Assembly (NCBI RefSeq): GCF_031143425.1
Contig: NC_090444.1
Location: forward strand, 1,536,288,782 to 1,536,352,781
Length of the DNA stretch: 64,000 nucleotides
Direction: 5' to 3'
Source of the DNA: Pleurodeles waltl
Lineage: Eukaryota; Chordata; Amphibia; Caudata; Salamandridae
Part shown: one piece after another, positions 31,593-44,462 of the stretch
Numbering within the stretch: position 1 is the stretch's first letter
How the letters are laid out: each line of letters starts with the position of its first letter
Translations under genes and position numbers: made by a program
The notes under the pieces: generated by a model
Seen by the model: only the letters and a program-made list of their open reading frames with translations
Databases searched by the model: none
Told to the model about the DNA's origin: nothing

Positions 31593-32628
31593 TCAGAGTC
31601 TGTGGAGTGGGCATGATCGTCCGAGTCCCCTCTGCTGTGGTCTCAGTTCGGGTGCGCACTCCGCACAGACGCCACTGCCTCTAGGGCAGCTCTTCTGTCC
31701 AATGCTTTTTGTGCTGGGGTCAATACTCGGTCGGACCCTGAATCGTTGTGTCTCCGCTCTCCTGTGAACACGCTGTGTCGCCAGTCCCATTTTGGCTTGG
31801 GGGTCTCCCCCCACTTTACGTGATTCCAACCACTCCCATGCTTCTTCAGGGGTTTGGTAGAAGACAGTGTGTCCCTCCATGATCACTCTCAGCTTGGCTG
31901 GGAAAAGGAGTGAGTACTGAATGCCCTCATCTCGGTGTGCTCGCTTCACTGCCGCATAAGAGGCCCGCCTGGCCTATACCTCTGATGTGAAGTCTAGGGA
32001 GAGGGTTACTGTTCCATTGTCAATGCTAAATGGCCCAGCCTTTCTGGCCAGCTGCAGCAGTACATCACTGTCCCTGTAATGCAACAGCCTACTGTACGTG
32101 GGGGTCAACCCGGAGCAAGAGGCCTCGCCGGCACCAGATGTGCACTTTCCAACACAAAGAAGGAGGTGAGTTGCTCCGGGGCACCTGTGACCTCAGCCAC
32201 TCCTCCAGAAAGGTCACCATGTCAGTGCCCTGGACGCTCTCCGGAAGACCGATAACAAGTATGTTATTCCTTCGGCTCCGGCCTTCAGCATCTTCGGCTC
32301 GTCGTTCCAGCTGTTGAATACAGTCTGTCAACTGTGAGATGGTAGCTTTAATCTCCTGGTGCGCTGGGGTCAGTTTCATGAGCGTGGTTTCAGTGCACTG
32401 AACTCTGTCCACTAGTTTCTGGTGGTCTGCTCTCAACAGGCCCAGTTCTGCAGACACCTGGCAAATTTTCAGTTGGAGCATTGTTTTGGATTTCTCTATG
32501 GCTCCCAGGATCCTGTCCAGCGTGGCCTGTAAAGAGTGCAGAACGGGGCTCACCATGTCTGCTTGGGTCATGTCACTTGTGCGGCACCGCCCCTGTGACT
32601 TAGCTGTGTTCTGGCTTTTGGTCGTCAT
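31593..32628 (-). pseudogene. L1 ORF1 (RNA-binding chaperone), broken
   Basis: ATG at 32626-32628. The first half is a heptad-rich coiled coil (LGLLRADHQKLVDRV ... LERRAEDAEGRSRRNN) leading into an RRM-like start (NNILVIGLPE). After frame changes near 32090-32150, the C-terminal domain appears at 31750-31949 (LLFPAKLRVIMEG ... FYQTPEEAWEWLE). This is the usual architecture of L1 ORF1p trimers. Confidence 0.82.
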
Positions 32629-33149
32629 TCAGTGTGACAAGTTGTAGATTCAAAGAGGGTCTGGCAGGGGTCTCCGGGGTCTCGCTCAAAGTCGCCTTTC
32701 CACCCCTCGAAGTGAAGCTGGCCAGTGGAGGGCCCGATGTCTTGGGATGGGTCGTCGCCAGTAGTGCCTTTTCCTGGTATGCTGTTTACCCTCACTGATA
32801 TGTCTGCCAAGGATGTGGGGGTGCAGGTGCGTCCTATCGCCACTAAAGCCAGTCGCCCTGTCTATTGCCCCTTGGGGGGTCCTACATGTCTCTGTGTTGG
32901 ATTGTAGAGGTGGCATGGATTCATCTGGTGCAAAACCCATATGGTCCTCAGCAGGGCCTTATCAGCCTCCAGGGGTCCTGGTCTAAGGGCACACTGTACT
33001 CCTGATGCCTCCGGGCGTCTAATGCGCACCACCACAGCATGTCTGGTCATCCAGCACTCCAAAGGCATCCCCCTCAGTGCTGTACTGTACACCAGGAGAG
33101 TAGGGTGGCCCAGTCCAGCCTCTCTTCTGGCATTTACCACCCCCCCAGG

Positions 33150-33600
33150 GCCTGACATTGTTTCCCACTCTGATCAGCGAGAGGGCCCTTCTCACTTCCT
33201 CACTGCTTCTTCACGGGGCCCCAGTTGCTTGGCCCCCCGCTGACCCTTCCTCACTGTGGGGGCACCGCCAGATCCTCCGAGCCACACAGGTCTGTCATGG
33301 CCCAGCCACCTCACCAGGCGCATACTGGCCTCAGGTGCCGCCTCATCAGGCACTGCCGTTGTTATTTCCAGCTCTGATCCGCAAGGGGCCCATCTCACTT
33401 CCGTAGTGTGTCGGCGCGGGCCCTGGGCCTCCAGCACTGCCCCATTGCCTGGCCCCAGTTGCTTGGCCCCCGCTGCCTCCTCATCATCATGGGGGTGCCT
33501 CAGGATCTTGGAGTCGCACCGGTCTGTTGTTGCATAGCGCACAATGGTCACGGGTGCGGCCAGTTGCCTGGCTCACTCACGGTGCGTTCCCCACAGCTCC
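33150..33600 (-). repeat. About 210-bp tandem monomers in the L1 5' UTR
   Basis: Two diverged units (about 33155-33365 and 33366-33575) share, in order, TCTGATC(A/C)GC, a GGGCCC box, TCTCACTTCC, GCCCCAGTTGCTTGGCCCCC, a CTTCCTCA- or GCCTCCTCA-like stretch, and an AGATCCTC- or GGATCTTG-like box before the CAGGTCTGT- or CCGGTCTGT-type end. Tandem promoter monomers are a known feature of some L1 families. Confidence 0.6.
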
Positions 33601-34680
33601 GACCCTCACCATGGTTCTCCAAGTATAGTCCCCATTCCTCTCCTGCGATTGGTGCCCCTTTCAGATCCCTGATGGGGTAGGATCAACAGGATATTTGCCG
33701 GGACTGAGCTGAGCGGAACATTCATGCGTCTGCCATTATCGCCGGTCAGGTCTAATACGATAAGACACATAAGGAAGAAGACATGATCTGTGCCATTTAC
33801 ACATGTCTGTCTCTGCTTTTTACAATATAAACAGGCATTACATTTAGCCACCATTTAAAAAAAGAAACAGGGGGTGTGGCTTGACACTCAAGGAAGATGG
33901 AGGCCTCTGTATAGCTCTCACAGGGATGGCAGGAGAATTTCTTCTTAGGGGTTTGGCTTCTCCCTTTGTCGCTCACTGCTGTCTTTAATGCAGGGAGTTG
34001 GGATTCGTCAGAGCGCTGCTCTCTTGTTTTTTCAGGCTGGGAGGATGTAGTGGCATGCTTTTTTCTTCCATAATATGCTTCTCTCCCTCACAGTGCCTGC
34101 CGTTTTCGAAGAAGATCGCGATGGAATGCCTATGATGAACTGAATACAGCAAACACAACACTTGCAGCAGGGGCATCTTACCTCATTTGGTAGGCACTCC
34201 TAACAAAGTTTTCCTCCCCGACATTTTTGCATACCTTTCTTCTGGATGGCCTCTCATGGTGTTTGGCCCTGATACTTACTGCTCAAGTCCTTTCAAATAT
34301 CTCAGTGTACTTTTGCACATTTCTCTTGCGCTGTAACAATTCCTTGCTGCTATATGTGTTTAAGAACATGGATCATCGCTTACTACATAGAACTTCATGG
34401 GCAGATAAAAAAGTCTTAAGATACCCCCAAAGTGCTCCTCTGGTTCTTCAGACAAATATACCATTCATTTTCCTCATCGTTTAACAAAACTGGAGATGGA
34501 AGATTCTATTCCTCTCAGGACTCATCCATCACATCTTTCTTCAGCTGTATTCACAGGTGCAGTTATTTTTCCACACAGTGTTAGGGAAAATTACCACTAA
34601 AAGACTAAAAAAGGATGACCCTTCCTCCACTAAACCTAGTCCTTCGGCATTTCTAGGAAATTAGGGCCTTATGCTCTTTC

Positions 34681-35800
34681 ATGGAATGGACAAATGTGAA
34701 ACTTCAAAGTATTGTTGACAGGTGGTCAAGATTGGAGGACAGAAATGTGACAGCTAAGCAACATATTTCTACCTTTACCACCACAGCTCTTAGAGTCAAT
34801 CATCTTCAGTCTCAAGTCTCCTTACTTCAAAAACAAGTTGAAGATTTAAAGAACAAAAGTAGACAGAATAATTTACGTAGTTATGGTTTGCCAGAGTGTT
34901 TTGAAGGTCCTGATCCCATTCTATTCTTCAAAACACTGTTTCCTAAGCTGCTGAATTTACCAGTCACCTCTTCTCAATACACAGCATGTTAACAGACTAG
35001 GGGCCAGATGTAGCAAGAAATGCTTTTGCGACTCGGAAATTGCGAGTCGGTGCGACTGGTGCGGAATGGTGTCTCAGACACCTTCTGCGAATCGCAAGGG
35101 GGTCGCAAAGACCCACCTCATTAAAATTAATGAGGTGGGTCACAATTTGCGACCCCCTTGCGATTCCCTGCACTCACAGGGATGGTGGCCTGCTGGAGAC
35201 AGCAGACCTCCATGTCTGTGACTGCTTTTTCAATAAAGCAGGTTTTTTTTTTGTAATGCAGCCCGTTTTCCTTAAAGGAAAACGAGTTGCATTACAAAAG
35301 AAAAAATGAAACCATTTGGTTTAGTTTTTTCAGAGCAGGCAGTGGTCCATTGGACCACTGCCTGCTCTGAAAAAATATTTTGGGCGACATTCACAAAGCT
35401 TTCGCGGTCACAAAGCAATTCTGCATCGCGGTGCGAGTCGCAAATAGGAAGGGAACACCCCTTCCTATTTGCGAGTCGCATTCCCATTTTGCGTGTCGGT
35501 ACCGACTCGCAAAATGGGAATGTGCATTGTGATGGCCGTTTTGCATGGCGCAAACTGCGAAAATCGCAGTTTGCGCCACGCAAAACGGTTCGTACATCTG
35601 GCCCTAGGTCACTTGCCTAGAACAGCCTTTACTTCCGATAGAACCAGAGGCATTATAAACTAATTCCTTGAATATACTGAATTGCTTAAGGGTATTTTGT
35701 CAGCCAAAACCATGAAGAAAATCTCTTGGTCTAGTAATAATATTTATTTTTTGCACAATTGTGCTACAAGTACTGCAGACAGATGTAAAGAATTTCTGTC
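34681..35800 (+). pseudogene. L1 ORF1, split by a MITE
   Basis: Residues before the insertion show a coiled coil (VNHLQSQVSLLQKQVEDLKN) and the start of the RRM-like domain (RQNNLRSYGLPE). The frame reaches a stop just before the insertion. After the MITE, LPRTAFTSDRTRGII and a later RCKEF segment are the continuing RNA-binding and C-terminal parts. The gene has several lesions besides the insertion. Confidence 0.75.
35001..35604. mobile_element. 604-bp MITE made of consecutive hairpins
   Basis: Ends are GGGCCAGATGTAGC and, reverse-complemented, GGGCCAGATGTACG. TAG is duplicated on both sides (34998-35000 and 35605-35607). Inside are at least seven palindromes in a row: 35068-35082, 35089-35166, about 35247-35300, 35325-35375 (perfect 25-bp arms with a 1-base centre), 35432-35480, 35478-35525 and 35536-35588. 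Terminal sequence is close to Hb3 (GGGCCACATGTAAG), so it may be mobilised by a Hb3-like transposase (inference). There is no coding capacity. Confidence 0.85.
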
Positions 35801-36453
35801 CATGCTTATTTAAAGTCACCTACAAGAATAAAACAACTACTAATGAAGTTAACGAAGATCTCTCTTGTTTGAAAGTGTTTTTTTAGGATTGCAGGGTTGA
35901 GACTATAGATACTTCCAGATTTTCTAAGGCTTAATGTCTTTTACTTAACTCATTTTTTTTATCGACGTCCTTTCTTCAAAGTGATATTGGCTTCTTTTTG
36001 CATGCGTTGAGTGATTCTTAGAATGTTTAGATAGACATTTTATAACTTGGTTCATCATAATAAAGTTACTTTTACTTTTACAGGAATTGTGTTTTCTTAT
36101 CTATATTTGTGATGTTCCTTGTCGAACCCTTCTCCGCAAATCTCCCTTTTCTTTTTTTCCCAGAGCCAGTATGTGAAACTTTTTCATGTGGTTTCAACAC
36201 CCCTTAGTCTCTTTGAAAGTATTTTTAGATATGTTCTGCCTCATGTTATTTTGTTTTATTTTCCTATTTTCTGGATTTATGATATCCTTTGCATATTCAT
36301 TTGCCACTCTCCTCTTTCCTTGTTTCTTCTCTTAGCCCTGAGCCTTCTTTTTATTCCTCTTATTTCCTTCTCTCTCTATTTGATACTTCGTACTTGGTTC
36401 TTATTATTTATTCTCCCTATATTATCAAATCTATTCTTCAACACTCTTCCTTT

Positions 36454-39400
36454 ATGTTGTTAAAAATTGTATCCTGGAACATTAAGGGATAGGATTTGCC
36501 AATTAAAAGGCAACATGTTTTAACACATTTATTGAAACCTAATGCTATTATTTCTCTCATTCAGGAATCTCACCTTACAGCATCCAAATCTTTAAAACTG
36601 AAGAGAGGATGTGTTGGAAATATTTTATTTTCTCGAGGTAATGGTAAGAAGAATAGTGCCACTAGCCTATGTCATAAATCTTTTAATGTTCGCTTACTAT
36701 CACAAGAGGTGGTGAAGTTTAATTACCTGTTTTTGATCAATAAAGTTCAAGTCTCTGTCTTTAATCTATATGGCCCCACTAGTGTGGATTGCCAATTTTG
36801 GTTAGATGTTACTCAAAAGCTTTTACACTCGTCCAGAGGATCACTTTACTTTTCCAGGTGATTGTAATCAGTTTGTTGAACCTTTTATTGACAGGATCTC
36901 TGCTTCTATTTAGGTACCTAATAAATCACAAAAGGGTGTTTGTTTGTGGCCTTAAACAATGTGCATTAATTGATGCCTGGAGACTTTCTAATCCCACTTT
37001 ATGTGAATACACTTATTAATCCCCAGCTCATCACATACAATGTAGAATTGATTATATCTTTATCTCACATTCTTTATCACAAACTTTACATTCTACAGAC
37101 ATGGGTTCTATTCTAATTTCTGAACATGCACCACCTGTTTCTGTTCATTTAGACATCTTACCCAGCAATGTCAAGCCTAACAGGTGGAGATTCAATAATC
37201 CACTATTATTGGATACATCCTCCACTTCTGCTTTTTCTTCTTTCTCCATTCAAATAAACCACACAGATGACATTTGCTTTTCACTCTGTCTGGGACGCTT
37301 TGAAGCATCAGTTTGAGATTTTATTAACAGATTTATTTACAGAAAGAAGAAACTTTTCTTCAATAAAATAAATGACATTTTAATCAAAATCAAACATTTG
37401 GAACACTCGTATCACACTTCCAAATCAAAAGATTGCTGGCAAGAACGTATAAATGCTAAACTTCAGTTTAATACATTTTCCACATATAATGCATCATCAT
37501 TCTTTCTCAAATCCATTGCCAAATACTATGGAGGCCAAAATAAGTCAGGCAGACTGCTAGCAAACAATATTAAAATTAAACATAATTAAAAATAGCTCTT
37601 CGAATCAGCTGTACCAAGACTCTGACATATTGAAAAAATGTCTTCAGTTTTATAAAATATTGTATTTGTCTGAGTATATTCCGATCAACCCTAGCATTTG
37701 TAGGTATTTCTCAACAACGCAAATTTTTTTTTAAACTCAGTTCGTTTTTATGGATTTAGAAGAGGACATTGCTTTGTTAGAACGTCAGGCTCCATTATCC
37801 TTTCTTAAACCTGACAAAGCTTCCCAGCCTGATGGTATCACTGCAGAATTCTCTACACAATTTTCCAAATTGTGCCTCCCTCAGTTATCTCTTCTTATTG
37901 CTTCCTTTCTTCACCTGGGTAAATCATCTGCTCCCTTCTTAGGCACAATCATCTGCCTCATTCCAAAGGAAGGCAGGGATCTAAATTTAGGTAAAAAGTA
38001 CAGGCCCATTTTTCTTGTCACTATTGAGTACAACATGCATTCAAAAACTGTAGCTCTTCATTTAGAGTGCCTTTTGCTAAAACTTCTAGGAAAAGAACAA
38101 TCCAGATTTGTCAAGCAGAGGTACATATCTGATAATAAATGATTATTGTTAGATTTTTTATCTAAATCTAGACATTCAACTGAACCCTCAGCAGCAATTA
38201 GTCTGATGCTGAGAAAGTCTTCAACCATATAAACTGGTCCTTTATCCCCACACTCTAAAATGGTTTGGTTTTGGGCCAGAAATCATTACCCTCATCTTAC
38301 TTTTGTATACCTCTCTTTACTTTGCTATTTTTGCCAATAAGCCTATTTCCCTCTACTTCACATTGGGTAGAGGTGTCCTTCGAGGATGCCCCCTTTCACC
38401 TTTTCTCCTTAATCTAGCATTGGATCCTTTAATCTAGAGTATCAGACATAATCTTAATTTATGGGGTTTCTCATGGAACGACCAACAGATTTTAAATGGC
38501 AGTTTACACAGATAGCATTTTCTTTTTTATCTCAAAATCTCATATTTCAATTACAGCTTTTTTCATGCTTCATATTCTTATTCTGTTATCTCTGATTATG
38601 AGCTAAATCGTATTAAATGTGAAATTCTACTCCTTAGCAAATTTACTTTTAAACAGGATTTTGTGATCACCAAGTTCTCTTGGAACACAACCAAGATTAA
38701 ATATTTACATTTATGGGTTCCTCAATCACTTAAAATGTATTTTTTATTAAGCCTAGACAACTATATATATAAATTAACTGCTTTAGTTGATCCTTGCCAT
38801 CCTTTAAATTTCTCCTGTTGTGTCCGCCTTGATATCATAAAAAAGATTTTGGTACCCATTGGTTTATACACTAACGATAACATTATATTATCTATTGGTT
38901 TAAACAAATCAATTCCATACTTTCCTCTTTTTATGGAAAACTCTGTCTATCTTTCTTAAAGCTAAAACATCCTAAATGGGATGGTGGCATTAATTTCCTT
39001 GACTTTCATAAATATCACTCAGCTTTTAACTTTAAACAAACAATTTACTACATTTTAGAATCCTCTGATTATTCTCCATTGTGGATAGAGTTAGAGAAAT
39101 ATTTTCTCTCTCCTTTTAATTTGCCAGAATATTTGACATTCTCTAGGAGTCGTCAGGCTTCTCCACACTTATTTGTAAACATCTGTGTACATTGTTGGAA
39201 CCTTTGTTGTTTTATGAACCGACTGACACGATCTCTTTACTTAATTCTACTATTTGGTACAACACTGCATTATTATATAATAATAAACCCTTTTATTAGA
39301 AAGCCTGGAGGAAAAGAGTTTTAACTTGGGTAATAAATGCTTTATTAATAATTATTTTCTGACATTTAAAAAGGATCAAAACCTTTTTAATCTTCCACCT

Positions 39401-39850
39401 TCCTTTCGAAATAAACTACAAATATTACAACCCATTATAACCAATGCTCATAATTATATTCAATCCTGCCCTTGACAACCTTCCACACCTACTTCTAAAT
39501 TAAGTACTCTTTTACATACAACTTCTAAAGCGTCTGATATTTACTATCTTCTACAACAACCTCACATCAATAGACATAAAGCCGACATTGAATTAGCCTG
39601 GGAGCATTACTTGGGTGTAACTTGGCCCATTTTCACTTGGAGACAAATTTGGAAAACATTATGCAGAACTTCACACGCTACTAACACTACCCAAACATTG
39701 TTTAGTATTTATAACAGACGTCTCTTTTCTCCTTCAACACTTCATCACATGTACTGAGATCTTCCTGAAAGTTGTTGGTCATGTCATTCACAATCTGCAG
39801 ATATAAAAAATCTATTAGTCCCATGTACCTAGTAGAGACTTTCTGGACAC
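36454..39850 (+). pseudogene. L1 ORF2 on the plus strand, heavily decayed
   Basis: The endonuclease starts MLLKIVSWNIKG (ATG at 36454), with QESHL and, near 37110, SEHAPPVSV motifs. The usual GDFN has become GDCN (about 36860). The reverse-transcriptase finger block KPDKASQPDGITAEF is at about 37806-37850, followed by CLIPKEGRD and KYRPI. A RGCPLSPFLLNLALDPL-type block is at about 38375-38430. The YADD box is not preserved. The C-terminal part (WEHYLGVTWPIFTWRQIWK, about 39600-39655) is recognisable. More than ten lesions make it non-functional. Confidence 0.78.
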
Positions 39851-40370
39851 AAGTTTGGAATTAAATCAATTCTATTTTCAAAGTTTTAATACCCTTTATT
39901 TAATTTACATTTTCTTATGTAGTTTATCCAAGAACTTGAAAGATATTTCAGCACACATAAAAATTATAGGTCTATTTTTGACAGTGCCAAATAACAAAGA
40001 ACTGGAATGATTTCTCCCAGTTATGTTTTTAAGCCTCACTTGATTTTACGCGTTCTGTTTAGAAATCTTCTCATCAATGTCATCCTCACACAGAAGAGGT
40101 CCTTAAACCACCTGGACTTTCCTTTTCCTTATGTAGATGACATAGTTATATTTATATTTTTAAACTGTTTAAATGTTTAAGAATTGTCTTTTACCATTAT
40201 TAGACTGCTTTTAATTTTGACCTTGTATATTTTTCTTGCAACATTGTCTGCTTCCTCTTCTTCCTCCCCCTGTTCAATTGTAACTTCTATATAACTGTTT
40301 AATGCACTACGATGTTGTATTTTGTTTAACTCTGATAAATCCTTTTTTAAACGAAGAAAAACAAACAGTA

Positions 40371-42359
40371 CTGCAAGACCATGCAGTAGACTTCGTTACA
40401 CTGGAAAAAGAGACAGGGTGTTATATTAACGGATGAGTTATCTTACCAGCTATATCAGCTGGGAAAGTCTGTCTATCAATTGATATCCATTGATAGGTTG
40501 GCACAGAAGGTTAAGGCAACTTCTAAAAGGGTTAAAGCAGCTGATGATCTTTTTGCATCCAGCACCTTTTGGTATAATACTTACAGTACATTGTTGAGTT
40601 TGTTAATGCACCTACTAAAGAGATCGTTGTGTAATATGCTTCTCACAAGTTAAAATAATCATAAAACATCTCGGTGGGCGAACTAGCCCTCTGCAACGCA
40701 CTGTAGCATGTTGATCACATTTTGAAATCTAGAACAAAGTTGCACAGTTGCTGAAAGTGTTGTGGGGGACGGTAGAGCTGAAAAAGTGGGACGATGAGGG
40801 AAGAAATTAGGAGAATAAGACAGATGCAAGGAGGAAGATGCAATTTAGATGCTTAATTGCACCAAAAGCACTTAGTGGGTGGAAGAGACGGAGTTTTTTT
40901 TAATCTTTATGATAGAAAAGAAACATCGTGAATCTCACTGTAACTTTATTACACATTATTTCACAGGTTGCCTGCAGCGAGCAAAAACGTCTGCAGTTCT
41001 TCGCCCGAGAGATCAACAACAGCAGATCTGATGACATTCAGAGTAGTTCCATTTACAAATGTGGGCCACACTTTTAATTGCCCATTTCTCAGGCATGGGC
41101 CAATTTTAATTTTAGTGCCCCTATTCCCTGTCCCCGTCTGACTCTGAACTAATTCCCTGGTAGTAGGTGGTGGATGAATTACCTCATCATTCATATCCTA
41201 AAACATACTGCATCTTGAAAATGCCCTTTACTGCCATGTACTACGAGAAGCTACTGGTGGTAAGGGAATGGGTATCCTAGATGGCGAAACACAAACTATG
41301 ACAACTCACCTACATATTACAAAAACTTGCCTCATCATTCTACTGTAGGAGTTTTATAACTACAAGTCCTCTTTGTGCTACTGAAAAATCAACTGACTAC
41401 AAATGAACATCTGAAACCACTTTAGTTTCACTCACTTCTTTTCTGTGTATTCGAAGCAAGGGATTAAATGCCAACCAGTGAAGTGTTTCTATATGAAGGA
41501 TTCTTAACATGATTTTCATTCAGACATCCCATTGATTCATTCTATCGCCTTTCAGCATTTCATTTTCAATGTAATCCAATTCAGGGGGAGGCATAATGAA
41601 GCTTCAGGAGCAGCTGATGCATTACACCACCCTTACTGTAAGCTTTGCCAACATAAAGAGCATAATTATTAAGACAATCACGTCCATCACTGTTTCACAG
41701 AAGCAGATGCACATTTTGCAGCCCTTCCAGGAATCAATTATGCATAATGATAATCAAACAGTTTCAAAAAGAGAACACAGTGGTTCCTACAGCAAAATGG
41801 CAGGCCTGGTCTCTATACAGGGCGTGCATTCCACGGTAGCTGTGCTGAGTGTGAAACAAGGGTCAGGCTTAAAGTTTACAGTAGTCGTTTCTGCTATGTG
41901 AAGAGTGCAGAGTCGTTTCGGGGTCTTTGTTCCAAAACTGATACTGGTTTAAAAATTAATGAGCAGCTCATTAAAAAGGCAAATACATTTTGGAAACTTG
42001 GCAATGCTAGAGAATATAAACATGGCGTGAAAACCCCTTATTACTGGCATTGAAACTTACACTGTGGAGGAGAGATCAAGGGATAATATCCTGTGCTGTT
42101 AGTGCTCCGTCTGCATTAAATAACACCATAACAAAGTGACAGGTATTTATGCCACTTCCTGACAGACTTCTGGAGGCACCTTCAGGTCGATGTGCTACTT
42201 CCCTTGATGAACAATCACTTCTGGTCTATGTCACTGTATTAATTATTGAATATGTACTATAGTTTATACTTTATTGAATGTGCATTGAAAACTAACTTTT
42301 GCTCCCTGAGCACAGGGGCCGAAAGCCTAAAACCCTCTCCTTTTTGCTTCCATCTGCCA
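40371..42359. other. No recognised gene
   Basis: Several short frames occur. The best is a 77-codon minus-strand frame at 40961-41194 that I cannot assign to any family. The part from about 42000 may include the beginning of the adjacent LTR, but I cannot place its end. Confidence 0.4.
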
Positions 42360-43582
42360 GCACTTCACTCTGCAATCCAGCCATTGTGGGGCAAGAGTCC
42401 AATGAGCTATCATTATACCCAACAATCGAGGGCTGCCATTCTGCTGAACTGCTGCTCTGACGGACTGCTGCCCTGCTGTGCTGGCCTGCTGCCCTCCTGC
42501 CTCGGTGAGAAGGACTGAACCTGCATCTGTTTGAACCCAGGACCACCAGAGTGACTTCAAGGGCTAGCTGGCTGGCCTCCTGACTTGAGCGTCAGGGACA
42601 GATGGCTGCAACAACCACAAGTCTGAACACCTGGAACTTGCCATCTGTGCATCTACCCTTCCAAGTGGTGCCACTCCAGTCTTGAACTCTTGGAAGTGGA
42701 CCTAAGTTGCTCTGCCAGGCTCTGTGGAGTTAGCAAAATGGATGCATCTCTTCTGCTGCGTGGCACAATGCCGAGCAGGTGTGGTGCATCGCCGATACTG
42801 CATGAATCTGTACCATCCCAAAGACTTGCACAGCATTACAGTAAGTTGTTCCATCAGAACAGCTGCTGCTTGATGCATCATCGGAGCAAGCCCATGCTTC
42901 CCTCGTTGACAGCAGCCCGGACTCTGCATCACAGCCTCACATCTCCTCTGAACCAACGCATCGCCCGATTGAGTGACACATTCTCGATGCCAGATATCAC
43001 ACTGCAATCCCTCATCAACGGGATCCTTGTCAACGAAGCTGGACCTTGCTCCTTAGCCTTGCCGGGTCTCAGAACTGACGCTTCTCTTCAGCTGCATAAT
43101 GCATCTTCAAGACGGATCCTTGCAATGCACACACAATCCAGGATTTAGATTACTCTGGCCAGTGGGCCTAACTGGGTCCCTGTAGCCAGCCTGTGCTCTA
43201 GAAGGGTCAGCCTGAACTTGTGACGTTGTCCTGCTCTAAGATGACCAGATATCCACAGGCAGCACTTTGCACTTCTTGGCACTATTTTTACTGAAATGTG
43301 TAAACCTGCATATCTCTCATTCTATTGATTGGATTTTGGTTGTTTTGGATTTTTTATTTATTAAAAATAACTCTATTTTTCTAACTTTGTGGTGATCCTT
43401 TTTGTGTGCTGTTTTTCACTTAATTACTGCCTGGAAGTTAAGCCTGACTGGTTGTGTCGAACTACCAGAGGATTGAGCATATGTTAATTTAGGGTTGGCT
43501 TTTGCCTCACTGTGACAAGGAATGTGGTTGCTGTTTGACCAAGGCTCATACCCCAGTCAACCAACAACACAAAATGTTTACA
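42360..43582 (+). repeat. 3' portion of an LTR of the long-LTR family
   Basis: The segment has the same style as the LTR at 56257-58475: a CTGCTG-rich stretch, AGGGACAGATGGCTGCAACAACC, repeated CG-containing words such as CAACGCATCGCCC, and the terminal ...AAGTTAAGCCTGACTGG ... CAACCAACAACAC. It ends ...TTTACA at 43582, right before a primer-binding-like site. The 5' end is not defined, so the start given is approximate. Confidence 0.55.
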
Positions 43583-43583
43583 T

Positions 43584-43601
43584 TGGTGGTAGCGGTGACA
43601 T
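43584..43601 (+). other. Primer-binding-like site
   Basis: TTGGTGGTAGCGGTGAC directly after the LTR end. TGGTGGCAGCGG-type starts are familiar from vertebrate Gypsy elements. The priming tRNA is not established. Confidence 0.5.
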
Positions 43602-43752
43602 TAGGACTTGTCTTTGTGCAGTGCTATACAGTGACTTTGTGTATACTACCATCCCCTAACAGAGACCAATTCAAGTTTAAATTTCCCTTGATTGGTCCTT
43701 TTGCTGTTTCTAAATTCTCTCTCGGACTGTTTTGTCTGGATCTGCCTCTACA

Positions 43753-44462
43753 ATGATGGGGTTGGAGCTGGCCAAAATAAATGCATACACTGTGGCCCAG
43801 CTCAAGGAATTCTGCAAAGAGAAGGGACTTCCAGCCAAAAGCAACAGGTGGAGCGACAACAAGTACTAAGAGCATGGGCAGAAGCCCATCAGTCACAGGC
43901 TACAGCTACTGACTGATGGAGATGGAGATACAGAAGGAGATGATGATGTACACAGACAAGTAGAGGATTTGGATCACAGTCCTGAGAGGCAACAGTCTGC
44001 TGAGAGGGATGATGTACCCCTTGAGTTGGAACTCCATGCCAGAGCAGAGAGTACTATGTTTTTCTAAGGCCTGTTCCCAGGGGAGCAGGTGGATAGGAAG
44101 GCAGAAAGGAAGTTCTGACAGGAGCTGGCCAAAATCAGGATGGAGGAAAAGAGATTTAACATGGAACCAGAACAAAGGAAACTGACCATAGAGGCAAGAA
44201 TTGCTTTAGAGGTATTGGCGCATGAGGCAAGCCTTAATGAGCTGGGCTCTAAGGCCAGGCAGGCAGGGTCCAGGTAGATGGTGGCAGCAATTCCACTGTG
44301 CACTCTGGAGCCAGGAGGGCCTATATACTCAAAGGTCTGTGACCTGACTTTGTTTTGGGATACAATATCAATAGGTGGCATGAAGGAAATGAGATGGCTA
44401 TGCAGATGAACAGGTTCCACACCATTCCTGCACCCTCAGTGCTCATCTCTCCTGAGCCTGGA
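43753..44462 (+). pseudogene. gag: Gag remnant with SAP-like N-terminus
   Basis: ATG at 43753-43755 begins a leader with a SAP-like motif (VAQLKEFCKEKGLPAK), a helix-extended-helix module seen at the N-terminus of some chromovirus-like Gag proteins. The frame shifts near 43850 and then encodes AWAEAHQSQATATD and an acidic region. Further stops break the downstream capsid-like part, which ends near 44462. It lies 150 bases after the primer site, as expected for gag. Confidence 0.6.

Larger units (their letters stand above)
27250..33855 (-). mobile_element. L1-clade LINE, nearly full length, decayed
   Basis: On the minus strand the order is a GC-rich 5' UTR with tandem monomers (about 32630-33855), ORF1, ORF2 (endonuclease, reverse transcriptase, C-terminal cysteine region) and a 3' UTR. 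The A-rich end on the minus strand is near 27250 and is only approximate. Numerous frameshifts and stops show that it is inactive. Its 5' end abuts the 5' end of the plus-strand L1 that follows. Confidence 0.8.
33870..40370 (+). mobile_element. L1-clade LINE, plus strand, decayed
   Basis: It begins with a GGGGGTGTGGCTTGACACTC-type 5' end followed by AAGATGGAGGCC, a common start of L1 5' UTRs. ORF1, ORF2 and an A-rich end (AAACGAAGAAAAACAAACA, about 40355) follow. A 604-bp MITE interrupts ORF1 at 35001-35604. ORF2 has lost frame repeatedly. It is AT-rich and belongs to a different subfamily from its neighbour on the minus strand. Confidence 0.78.

Noticed and set aside
40961..41194. 77-codon minus-strand frame that looks protein-like
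   Set aside because: I could not assign a family or find splice or repeat context. Its length is within chance expectation for 64 kb.
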